Positions 19,848 through 29,700 of a stretch of 64,000 nt of DNA are shown in pieces. The stretch comes from Saccharomycopsis fibuligera x Saccharomycopsis cf. fibuligera. Lineage: Eukaryota; Ascomycota; Saccharomycetes; Ascoideales; Saccharomycopsidaceae. Both the position numbers and the translations under genes were made by a program. The DNA lies in the NCBI GenBank assembly GCA_001936135.1, contig CP012818.1, forward strand, positions 1,798,001 to 1,862,000, written 5' to 3'. Numbering within the stretch: the stretch's first letter is position 1; every line of letters starts with the position of its first letter. The notes beneath the pieces were generated by a model, which did no database searches, was not told where the DNA came from, and saw only the letters and a list, made by a program, of their open reading frames with translations.

Positions 19848-20101
19848 TGTTGCGAACATTTTCCTTCATTGTGTTCGCATTCCTGATCAGTTTGTGTTCA
19901 CAACCGTCTGAAGGATCCTTCAAATGTCCTTCAAATTGTCGAAAATCTTGTATAAAGGTCGGCGAAGTGTTCCTTTTAACTTGTGTATATAGCGATGGGT
20001 GGAATAAATGACAAGCCGATATACCCATCGATAACGATAATAACAATAACAAACGTGTTTAAAATACTTAGTAGAGAACTAACCCTCATTTAAACACAAC
20101 A
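19848..20101 (+). repeat. Left LTR of the Ty3-like element
   Basis: 254 bp, TGTTG at the start and CAACA at the end. It matches the right LTR base for base on reading. It contains a TATAAA-like stretch about 120 bases in. Confidence 0.88.
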
Positions 20102-20129
20102 TTACTTCTTCGTAATTTAATTAGACTCC

Positions 20130-21066
20130 CAACCATCATCAGTCTAATGGTCTAGCAGAACGCAATATTCGCACGGTCAGTCAAGTACTCAAAAGTTATA
20201 CGGAATTGTTTTCAAATTGGCTTCAGTACTTACCCATTATTGAATATTACTTGAACGAAGCAAAGCAAACGCGTGGTTTTAATGCTTTTCAAATTAGTAC
20301 AGGCAGAAACAATGTTTTACCAGCTCCACAATCAACCCATTTTCTGCAAGAAGTTGTTCCTTGGCATGAACTAAAGGACCCCAAAAAGCGTGAACACTAC
20401 AATGAGAATCCAAACGCTTTGGCCAATTATGTTCAGTTTCAAGATGACCATCATCAGGTAATTTGGAGATTAGTCAAGAATGAGGACATTGACAACATTA
20501 TCAGTCGCGAGTTTAAAGCCAACAACTTTAGACCGATTCAGAAGTTTCGGAAAAACGACTTAGTATTTGTTCATCGACTTGCTTTCCATAGTGCAACTAT
20601 AAGCAAGTGGGATCCAATATATTTTGGACCATATCGCTGTGTTTCGGAGATCAGCGAATATAACCAAATTTCTATAAACATTCCTCTTCGGAGAAGTCTA
20701 CGCAATCAAAAATTCTTATGCAAATGGTTAAAGCCTTATAAACGTCAGAATGACTCTGATTTTAGTTATTTACACCGAGTTTTTCAGGATTACCTCAACT
20801 GTCCACAGAAGCGTCAATTGAAAGCACGTTTAGATGATATTAAAGAGATTATTTTTATTGATATTGCTAATGAGGAGATATCTGCCACGTTTCACCGTGC
20901 TCCTCCCCATATAGCCGGTATTTTTGATGTTGACACCTGGATGGAATGCGTGCCACAAGCAATAACTAAGAGATTGTTGAAAACATTTTTGATACGAACG
21001 GAACAAGAACCAACAGACCAATTGGTTGATAATTGGTTACTGGATTTGGAGAAGATGTCAAGTTGA
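20130..21066 (+). pseudogene. Integrase C-terminal remnant of the Ty3-like element
   Basis: Open frame whose product shows the end of a retroviral-type integrase core (NHHQSNGLAERNIRT, around the catalytic glutamate helix), a conserved QYLPIIEYYLNEA stretch, and downstream the YFGPYRC GPY/F module found in Ty3/gypsy integrases. It is only a part of the original polyprotein and is treated as a fossil. Confidence 0.8.
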
Positions 21067-21098
21067 GACACGTAATTAAATTACAGTTTTAGAAGTAA

Positions 21099-21268
21099 CA
21101 TATCTTCACATAATTTCAACATATTGTTATCATATCTTCACATAATTTCAACATATTGTTATCATATCTTCACATAATTTCAACATATTGTTATCATATC
21201 TTCAACATATCTTCACATAATTTTAACATATTGTTAAAATATCTTCACATAATTTCAACATATTTTCA
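21099..21268 (+). repeat. 32-bp tandem repeat, about 5 copies, inside the element
   Basis: Unit CATATCTTCACATAATTTCA plus ACATATTGTTAT repeats exactly three times from 21099 (starts 21099, 21131, 21163), then in degenerate form to about 21268. It lies just after the integrase frame. Confidence 0.85.
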
Positions 21269-21634
21269 CTATGTTGCATGTTTGACCCATGTTTTGGTAT
21301 ACACCATAACTATTCGACAGCAACATAATTATTCGGTATGTATATTCGGCGAATTTAGTTGGTATTATTACGATTTAGTACGATTTTTTTTTTGATTTTA
21401 AAGAAACAACAACACGAGAGTTATAGACTGAGATAAACAAGAGCAAATACTATGCACTGACTTAAAACTAGTATCTAGCGCGAGGTCGCTTTCTGCCCAA
21501 CAAGGGGAAGAATAAGTTGTCAGTCCATTGTGGCCAAAGGCTACAATGACAACTAGCAATCTAGAAAAGAGTAAACGAATGACTCGACGATGATCAAGCG
21601 TTAAAGATTGATTAACGAAAGAGAATGAATGAAA

Positions 21635-21798
21635 GAAGTTGGATGTTATTCCTCTTCGAATATGGACCCTCGGAGGTCGTGAATGAAAAGAAGTTGGATT
21701 TATTCCTCTTCGAATATGGACCCTCGGAGGTCGTGGATGGAATGAAGTTGGATCTAGTCCTCTTCGAAGTTTGGATTCTTGGAGATCATCGATACGAA
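21635..21798 (+). repeat. 54-55-bp tandem repeat, 3 copies, inside the element
   Basis: Three copies start at 21635, 21690 and 21744, each with GAAGTTGGAT, CCTCTTCGAA and GGACCCTCGGAGGTCGT-type blocks; the third is diverged. The GGACCCTCGGAGGTC core is itself nearly palindromic. Confidence 0.8.
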
Positions 21799-22393
21799 AG
21801 ATTGACGTTTATGTACATCTTTTAAAATAAGCGAAACGCTGAATTATCGAGTTGATTGAAACGGATCTGGATGGATGATGGTATTTTATTTTATATTTAT
21901 TGCTCTGCTAGTCTGACGTATTTAATGGCAAATCATTGTACGGAGATTTAGTATAGACCAGGTACCAATTACTGACAAGGCAACTCTGATTGGACCTGCC
22001 GGCGTTGGCTCTGCCTTAGAAATGCATTGCAAATTGGTTAGCAGTCAATTAGCCGGGATGTGCACAAGAACGCATCACACCTTTTCTTTCTGGCCAAAAG
22101 AAGAGTTTTTTATTTTTATGTTTCTTATTTTTCATTCTGCATGCATGCAATTTACACTTTTCATTTATAAATCTTTGATGTTAACATTTCTTCTTATTTT
22201 TGTTATCTTCTACAAGTTGAAAGAACGGAATGGAACGATGGGAGTGGTTTTGGGATTTGGTCCGCAATGTGGTAATAGCGGTTATATGTTTCCCACTTCG
22301 TGTACCAGAATTGGCTCGTGAAATTCTGAACCTTCGCTGGGTAGTACAGATTGGAGATAATTTCGAGGGCGAAATTTGGTCGAGACAGGGAAG

Positions 22394-22647
22394 TGTTGCG
22401 AACATTTTCCTTCATTGTGTTCGCATTCCTGATCAGTTTGTGTTCACAACCGTCTGAAGGATCCTTCAAATGTCCTTCAAATTGTCGAAAATCTTGTATA
22501 AAGGTCGGCGAAGTGTTCCTTTTAACTTGTGTATATAGCGATGGGTGGAATAAATGACAAGCCGATATACCCATCGATAACGATAATAACAATAACAAAC
22601 GTGTTTAAAATACTTAGTAGAGAACTAACCCTCATTTAAACACAACA
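22394..22647 (+). repeat. Right LTR of the Ty3-like element
   Basis: 254 bp, same as the left LTR. It ends 12 bases before the first base of tRNA-Ala(AGC), so it may influence transcription of that gene. Confidence 0.88.
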
Positions 22648-22652
22648 AAGAT
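22648..22652. repeat. Target site duplication, right copy (AAGAT)
   Basis: Pairs with 19843-19847. The insertion point lies 8-12 bp upstream of the mature tRNA 5' end, near where Pol III would start. Confidence 0.85.
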
Positions 22653-22659
22653 AAAGTCT

Positions 22660-22732
22660 GGGCGTGTGGCGTAGTTGGTAGCGCGCTCCCTTAGCATGGG
22701 AGAGGTCTTGGGTTCGATTCCCAACTCGTCCA
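22660..22732 (+). tRNA. tRNA-Ala (anticodon AGC)
   Basis: Full 73-base cloverleaf: acceptor GGGCGTG/CTCGTCC, D arm GGCGTAGTTGGTAGCGC, anticodon arm CTCCC-TTAGCAT-GGGAG, T arm TTGGG-TTCGATT-CCCAA, discriminator A. It has the G3:U70 pair that marks alanine tRNAs. Only the T stem differs clearly from the tRNA I recall for S. cerevisiae. No intron. A T6 Pol III terminator follows at once (22733-22738). The Ty3-like element sits immediately upstream and ALA1 lies 790 bp downstream on the same strand. Confidence 0.97.
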
Positions 22733-22738
22733 TTTTTT
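22733..22738 (+). terminator. Pol III terminator of tRNA-Ala
   Basis: T6 run directly after the discriminator base. Confidence 0.85.
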
Positions 22739-23519
22739 CGCCTCCTCAACTTGAGGGATTGAAAAGAGGTTGTTCCTGGAATGTTGACTATTATAAAAAT
22801 AGCACTAATATTACCTCTTTTTTTTCTTTTTTTTTCTTTTTTTTTTTTTTTTTTTTTAATCTCAAACTATATTTACGATCTAACTAAGTACATTAAGTAA
22901 CAGCTTTACATCGTTTCAACATGCGTATTTGGACCTTACGTCTTGCGTTTTAGATATAAATTTCAGTGCCTGACTAGGACAAATGCCGGAAGCTTAGTTG
23001 CAGGAGATGGGTTTTGTCAATGGCGATTGTGCAAAAGCTTGTTGTTCTAAATCAATCATAATTATGAATATATTGAGGGCAAGGTTGACTGATTTAGTAT
23101 AGGTATTTTTTGCTTCCTGCATGTGTAATCTTACTGTGGTGCTAGTGACTCAATCAAAAAAGAGGGCTGGAGCTTAACACAGACAGTAAGCGGCTATCAG
23201 GATAGCGCAGGAACGGTGCAAATTGAGACATCTGGGGTATATCTAACCAAGTGTTTAGTGATATTTCCAGATATAATACTTGGCGATAGCGATAGTCGCT
23301 CAATTGGGGCGGATCCCATGGAACTGATTGTTTGGCAAGATAAGAGAACGTGACGTCCTGAAAAAGAAAAGAAACAGGAAAAAAGAAACTGGAGAATGCG
23401 ACCGATGAACGCGAAGCAAAATTTTTATTTTTTTCTCTTTTTTGATATATACTCCATCCATTCCATCCATTCCATTCCCTTCTTCCAGCAGGTCTCCCTC
23501 TTTTGTCCCCACATATTTT
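22739..23519. promoter_or_regulatory. Intergenic region and promoter of ALA1
   Basis: About 780 bp with no gene. It has T-rich tracts near 22815-22858, then mixed sequence, and a T/C-rich stretch with TGATATATAC just before the ALA1 start region. Confidence 0.45.
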
Positions 23520-26489
23520 ATGATTTTTAGACCGCTCAGCGCTAATTGTCATAAAATATTAACTTCCTGTTTGAAAAGAACTTCAAAAAAGATGAGTACT
23601 ACAGTCACTCCAGCCAGCACCCAAAAGTGGGACGCTGTCACCGTGAGAAACACCTATTTGGACTATTTCAAATCAAAACAACACAAGTACGTCAAGTCAT
23701 CCCCAGTAGTTCCGTTCGATGATCCAACCTTGCTTTTTGCCAATGCTGGTATGAACCAATATAAGCCTATTTTCTTGGGTACTGTTGATCCGGCTCATGA
23801 TTTTTACACTTTGAAAAGAGCCGTCAATTCCCAGAAATGTATTAGAGCCGGTGGTAAACATAATGACTTGGAAGATGTTGGTAAAGATTCTTATCACCAC
23901 ACTTTTTTCGAAATGTTGGGCAACTGGTCTTTTGGAGATTATTTCAAAGAAGAAGCCATTCCATATGCTTGGGAGTTGTTGACCAAAGTTTACGGTTTGG
24001 ACGCTGATAGATTATACGTTACTTATTTTGGTGGCGATGAAAAATTGGGATTGCAGCCAGATTTGGAAGCTAAGAAAGTTTGGCAAAATGTTGGCGTGAA
24101 GGATGACCATATTTTGCCAGGTGACACCAAGGACAATTTCTGGGAAATGGGTGATCAAGGTCCATGTGGTCCATGCTCAGAAATTCACTATGATAGAATT
24201 GGTGGTAGAAATGCAGCTAATCTTGTCAATATGGATGATCCTGACGTATTGGAGATTTGGAACATCGTGTTTATTCAATTCAATAGAGTCTCCAAGGAAA
24301 CTTTGAAGCCTTTGCCAAACAAGCATATTGACACTGGTATGGGTTTTGAAAGATTGGTTTCTGTGTTGCAGGATGTTAGATCTAATTATGATACTGATGT
24401 TTTCGGCCCATTGTTTACCAAAATTCAAGAGTTGACTAATGCTAGACCATACGCTGGCAAATTCGGTGACGATGACAAAGATGGCGTCGACACGGCTTAC
24501 AGAGTGTTGGCTGATCACGTCAGAACTTTGGCCTTTGCTATCGCTGACGGCGGGGTTCCAAATAACGAAGGTAGAGGTTACGTTTTGAGAAGAATTCTTA
24601 GAAGAGGTGCTCGTTATGCTAGAAAATACTTGAATTATCCAATTGGCGAAAAGCCATTTTTCAGTCTATTGTTCCCAACTCTAGTACAGCAAGTCAATGA
24701 AATTTTCCCAGAGTTGAAGAAAAACGAGAAAAACATTATCGACATTTTGAACGATGAAGAACTCTCGTTTGCCAAGACTTTGGATAGAGGTGAAAAATTG
24801 TTTGAAACTTATGCTAAAGCTGCTTTGCAAACCAAGGAGAAGACCTTGTCTGGTAAAGACGTTTGGAGATTATATGACACTTATGGTTTTCCAGTGGATT
24901 TAACTCAGTTAATGGCTGAAGAAAGTGGATTGAAGATTGACGAACAAGGTTTTGAAAAAGCTAAGCAGGAATCTTACGAAGCCTCCAAGGCTGGTGGTAA
25001 CACTAACAAGGCTACTTTGGTCAAATTGGATGTTTACGCCATTGATAAGCTTCAAAAGGAATTACAGTTGCCAAAAACAGATGACAGTTTCAAGTACACC
25101 ACTAATGATATTGAGGCTAAAGTGTTGGCTATTTACAATGGCAGTGAATTTGTCGAGAAAATCAGCGATGATAAACAACAAGTTGGGATTATTCTTGACA
25201 AGACTCCGTTTTATGCTGAACAAGGTGGTCAAGAATATGATACTGGTAAATTGGCTGTTGGCGATACTGAATTTCAAGTTGAAAATGTGCAGTTGTACGG
25301 TGGTTACGTATTGCATACTGGTCATTTGCTCGATGGCGGATCTTTGTCCACTAAGGATACTGTGACTGCTTCTTTTAGTAGTGAAAGAAGAGTGCCAATT
25401 AAGAATAACCATACCGGTACCCACATTCTAAACTTTGCCTTGAGAGAAGTGTTGGGTGATGGCGTTGATCAAAAGGGTTCGTTGGTTGCTCCAGAAAAAC
25501 TTAGATTTGATTTTTCTCACAACAAGGGTCTTTCTCTCAAGGAAATTGAACAAGTGGAAAAAATTTCCAATGATTACATTGCTAAGAATTTGAGTGTTTA
25601 CTACAAAGATGTTGAATTGCCATTAGCTAAGCAAATTAATGGGTTAAGAGCAGTTTTCGGTGAAACTTATCCAAATCCAGTCAGAGTTGTCTCCATTGGT
25701 GTTTCTGTGGAAGATTTGCTCAAGAACCCAGAAAACCCAGAATGGCACCAATACTCTATTGAATTCTGCGGTGGTACCCATGTTGATCAAACCGGAGTGA
25801 TTAAGCACATGGTAGTAATTGAAGAAAGTGGTATTTCTAAAGGTACTAGACGTATAGTTGTTGTTTCTGGTGCTAAAGCATTTGAAGTGCAAACTGCTGC
25901 TAAACAATTTGACGATGCCTTGACGGTCTTGGAAGCTTTACCGTTTGGAGGTGAAAAAGAAAAGAAAATCAAAGAACTTGGGGTTGAATTGAAGAAATTG
26001 TCTATCTCGATACTTGACAAAGAATCCCTCAAGAACAAATTTGGCAAGATCGAAAAAGCCTATAAAGATGAAGTGAAGAAATTGCAAAAGCAAGAAACCA
26101 CTAAAGTTTTGGAACTAGTAAAAAAACATTTTGAAAGTGTTGAAGCTGCCTCAGAATCAGAATTCTATATCAAGTACGTTGATGATGTTTCAGCTAATGC
26201 CAAGTACGTGAATGAATCCATTAATTACATAAAAAAAAACAACAAGAACAAGTCTATCTACTTGATATTGGGTAACAAAGCTGACGGCAAATTGGCCCAT
26301 GGTTGTTACATTTCCAACGAGGCTATTGCCAAGGGGTTGAATGCTACTGAAATTGCTAATGTTGTGTCCAAATACATTGGTGGTAAAGCTGGTGGTAAAG
26401 GTAACACTTGCCAAGGTATGGGTACTGAGTTTGGCCAAGTAGACAAGGCCGTCGACGAGATTACTCAGTTGTTCAAGGAGAAGTTGTAA
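23520..26489 (+). CDS. ALA1: Alanyl-tRNA synthetase, with a predicted mitochondrial leader form
   Basis: Class II enzyme that charges tRNA-Ala. From the first in-frame ATG (23520) it is 989 residues; from the second (23592) it is 965, matching yeast Ala1 (958). The catalytic region starts VRNTYLDYF and includes [12 protein letters not shown]; the editing domain carries HTGTH and CGGTHVD, the metal-binding residues that clear Ser-tRNA(Ala); the C-Ala domain ends near [11 protein letters not shown]. The 24 residues between the ATGs ([16 protein letters not shown]...) have five basic and no acidic residues, like a mitochondrial presequence. In S. cerevisiae the mitochondrial form starts at upstream ACG codons; here a normal ATG appears to do the job. 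An open frame further upstream begins only at TTG and is not used. Enzyme call is certain, dual form inferred. Confidence 0.96.
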   Translation: MIFRPLSANCHKILTSCLKRTSKKMSTTVTPASTQKWDAVTVRNTYLDYFKSKQHKYVKSSPVVPFDDPTLLFANAGMNQYKPIFLGTVDPAHDFYTLKRAVNSQKCIRAGGKHNDLEDVGKDSYHHTFFEMLGNWSFGDYFKEEAIPYAWELLTKVYGLDADRLYVTYFGGDEKLGLQPDLEAKKVWQNVGVKDDHILPGDTKDNFWEMGDQGPCGPCSEIHYDRIGGRNAANLVNMDDPDVLEIWNIVFIQFNRVSKETLKPLPNKHIDTGMGFERLVSVLQDVRSNYDTDVFGPLFTKIQELTNARPYAGKFGDDDKDGVDTAYRVLADHVRTLAFAIADGGVPNNEGRGYVLRRILRRGARYARKYLNYPIGEKPFFSLLFPTLVQQVNEIFPELKKNEKNIIDILNDEELSFAKTLDRGEKLFETYAKAALQTKEKTLSGKDVWRLYDTYGFPVDLTQLMAEESGLKIDEQGFEKAKQESYEASKAGGNTNKATLVKLDVYAIDKLQKELQLPKTDDSFKYTTNDIEAKVLAIYNGSEFVEKISDDKQQVGIILDKTPFYAEQGGQEYDTGKLAVGDTEFQVENVQLYGGYVLHTGHLLDGGSLSTKDTVTASFSSERRVPIKNNHTGTHILNFALREVLGDGVDQKGSLVAPEKLRFDFSHNKGLSLKEIEQVEKISNDYIAKNLSVYYKDVELPLAKQINGLRAVFGETYPNPVRVVSIGVSVEDLLKNPENPEWHQYSIEFCGGTHVDQTGVIKHMVVIEESGISKGTRRIVVVSGAKAFEVQTAAKQFDDALTVLEALPFGGEKEKKIKELGVELKKLSISILDKESLKNKFGKIEKAYKDEVKKLQKQETTKVLELVKKHFESVEAASESEFYIKYVDDVSANAKYVNESINYIKKNNKNKSIYLILGNKADGKLAHGCYISNEAIAKGLNATEIANVVSKYIGGKAGGKGNTCQGMGTEFGQVDKAVDEITQLFKEKL
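23592..23594 (+). other. ALA1: Internal ATG for the cytosolic ALA1 form
   Basis: Second in-frame ATG in the context AAAAAGATGAGT, followed by [10 protein letters not shown] and then the conserved synthetase start. An A at -3 favours use. Confidence 0.55.
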
Positions 26490-26731
26490 GTAGAGCAGAT
26501 AATAGTTTCTATAAAGTTTATAAGCAATGCTGAAGTAATAGAAATATAGTTATTATGTGATGTAAGGATGTATATGTGTGTATGGATGTGCAATAAAACG
26601 GAAAAAATTTGACGGAAGTGAAATTCGCACCGACAGAAAAATAACTCAAACATCAGCCAAGCACTGCATACCCAGAAATTAATCAATCAATCATTACTCA
26701 ATCAGTCACTAATCATTAATCACAACCCATT

Positions 26732-29700
26732 ATGGCCTCTGACCCGCTGTTTCTGAACATTCGTGGTTACTCTCCTCGCTCAACCAATCAGTCCCTCAAC
26801 CACAACGGCTCTAACAGCACCCTTAACCACCACTTAGTTCATCTTCCGCTCAGGGCAGGTGCAAGCACCGTGTTTTCCGTCAACAGCAACGTCTCAGCCG
26901 CATCCCAGCAGCAGCGAGCCTCCAATGCTTGCGACCTGTGCCGGAGAAGAAAGACTAAATGCAGTGGCACCAGACCTTGTTCCTACTGCGTTGCTCATAA
27001 CTTAGAATGCTGCTACAATTATGTCCGCAAGAAGCGCATCGCTTACAAAAAAAACCCGAAATCAGAGCTACCGGCATCTTCCTCAAACAGCAGCATCGGC
27101 AATCTTGGTAATTATGCCAATAATTATGGCGATGCTAATGGTAATAATGTAAATGGCATCAACAATGCCAATAGAAATGGTAATAGCAGTAACAGTGCTA
27201 ATAATGTCACCTGGGAATTTGCTTCCAGGCTAGACAAGATTGAAAATACAATGAGCAGTCTTACTGAGAAACTCGACAGTGTTTTTAAGATGAATGAGGC
27301 CCTCTGGGATAAACTCAACACATTGGTGCCAAGCAGTACAAGCAATACAACAATAAAATCTGATGATGATGTTCCCAGTAATAACGATCCTAATAATATC
27401 AAGGCCAACGGTCATACGTGCGTCTTGGCTCATGGTGTAGAGTACCAAAGAAGCACTAGTACTAATGTTGACAAGAACAGCACCATCCATCACAAAAGAA
27501 CCATCAGTAATGTTACTGCCGATAGTAGCAACAACGGCATCAACAAAAGCAGCAATTCCAATAATAAGCAAACGAGTCCACCATACAAGAAGCCATACAG
27601 ATGCAAAGATACGATGAAAATTTCTCAAATTTTGCAAGACACTGGTCCTGACAAGAAAGCACATCAAATTTTAGTAGACGAATTTGTTGGCTTAGTTAAT
27701 ACTGCTACTTCTGTAACAATTTTTTCCCCACGGACCCTCAAGTGGCTCAAACATGTAACGGGCAACAGTTTTTGTTATTTTGAACCTATCACGCGGCAGC
27801 ATTCGCAAGTTATGGCCAAAATTACTAAATCGCTCAAGGAAGATTTTAATTCCAGTACCACTGATATGGATTTTTTGCTTAAACGAAAACCAATCGTCAA
27901 ATTTTTGCTTAGCGTGTTTTTGAAACTCAACATCAAGAGTTTATTGTTAAGTAGTGATGAAGTTTGTGATAGTTTAGTTCATAACACATTAGCCCTTTTC
28001 CTCGAAGCCACAAACGCCAAAGAGTTAAAATTCAATCACTCAGAGCATTTGATTCTTAATGCAATTGTATGTCTTGGTTGTATTTATGCTTCTGCTACAG
28101 TTTATCAAGTCAATGGTGCTGCTTCTGAATCACCACAACAACAACACAAACAGCAACAAGAACCCGATACTGCTATTCATCTTTCTAACCAGGACTTATT
28201 GGAGATTGAAAAAGTGGCAATGAAGAACTGTTTTTTCCATTTCCATCGCTTAGCCACTCATAATGATGGTCAAATTACAGTCATTGGGATTCTTTTGCTT
28301 TGCGTTTATTTGAGTTCCACCATCTTTAGTAGGTGCAATTATTTGATTTTGGCAATAGCCGCTTCACACGCTCAGCGCTTGGGCTATCATAAGATCAAGT
28401 TCAATTATCAAGTGGGTAAAAGTCTCAATTTTGATGCGCTTTCTAAGCGAATGTTGTGGGCTAAATGTTTTATGTCAGATAGAGATGTTTCCTACGCTAT
28501 TGAGAAACCCCCATTGATTAAGGATGAAACGTCACTCACTGATGCAGACTTCTTAATAATTACCAAGTTCGCCATTGCTAGACACTGCAAAAACCATGGC
28601 CTTGAATCCAATGATGATTTGCGGTCACTTGACACGTTTAAACTTGAAGCAAATAGCACAACTATTTCAAATACTAAGGAATTTTTCCAAATTTTGCATA
28701 ATTTCGCAACTTATAGCACTACAGGGTTTTCCATCTTTGTTAATTATTTCTCTTTTTCATTAACCAAATTGCTTTCTAAATATACTAGAGAAGTTTATTT
28801 GAATTCTGTGTTGCGAAACTTAACAATTGACGAAAATACACGCGTTAATGATGAAGAATTCTTGAATTCATTTTTCAAATCTTTAGATGTGGTTAGTGAA
28901 TTGAATGTTGATATGGATCGTTGGACTCTGTGGTTACCTGATACTATTAATCCTGCAAATGAAGTTGATATTACTAAATATGCTCAGTCTAATGAAACTT
29001 TGATTTATAGTACTCAGAATAATCAAAAAATTTTGGAAAAAGCAGTAGCTAACGATAAAAAAGTTTACTTGCATGGATATGATTTTGATGCAATTTCCGA
29101 GAGTGCTGGCGTGGTTAGTTCAAATACGGGGACTATCTTAATTATTCAATTTAAATATTTTTACAACTTGATGAAAGCTAACAAAATTGCTCATAATTCA
29201 TGTATTTTGTTATTCAAACGTCGTGAATTGTTCAAAAATTTAACCATGACTAAAGAGCAACAGCAACGATTGGAAAATGATTTGGCTTCAAGAGCTCAAA
29301 CTTATGAAAATGCTTATTTAATAAGTGCTAGAAAAATCTTGAAGCTATCAATTTCTGTTTCCAGATACAGTTGTCAAGTGGTTTACTGGGGTGTACATTT
29401 TATTCTTGGAGCCTATTTCACAATTTTTATTCATTTGGTCCACGCTTTGGCCAATGAAAAAGAGAATATCAATGGGAAATTGCGACAACAGAGTATTGAT
29501 ACTTGTGTTTCGGAATTGCATCTACTAGTTGAGAGTTATTTCTGCTGTTTTAGTAAACCATTTTTCATCATTCGTCATTTAAATAGTAACTTTGTGGAAT
29601 ACTTCAGTCGTGGAACAATTCAATTATGTTTGGACCAATTGAGGAAGAAGACTAATTATTATGTGGATGGGGATTCGCAATTTGCTAGATTTTTTGCTCA

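Larger units (their letters stand above)
19848..22647 (+). mobile_element. Ty3/gypsy-type LTR element, incomplete (fossil)
   Basis: A 2.8-kb element bounded by two 254-bp LTRs that appear identical by eye, with TGTTG/CAACA ends and a 5-bp target duplication. The internal part is only about 2.3 kb; the only recognisable protein region is the end of an integrase with a GPY/F module, which places it in Ty3/gypsy. The rest is non-coding with two tandem repeat arrays. A purine-rich tract (about 22381-22393) precedes the right LTR. It is broken and cannot be autonomous as seen. Identical LTRs and an intact duplication imply a recent insertion. It lies just upstream of tRNA-Ala, the site preference known for Ty3. 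Confidence 0.88.

Noticed and set aside
21099-21798. Tandem arrays considered as a CRISPR-like array
   Set aside because: Units are directly adjacent without unique spacers and sit in a Ty3-like element of a eukaryote.
23442-23519. 26-residue extension upstream of the first ALA1 ATG
   Set aside because: The frame opens only at a TTG and the extension is Pro/Ser-rich; the ATG at 23520 is a better start.
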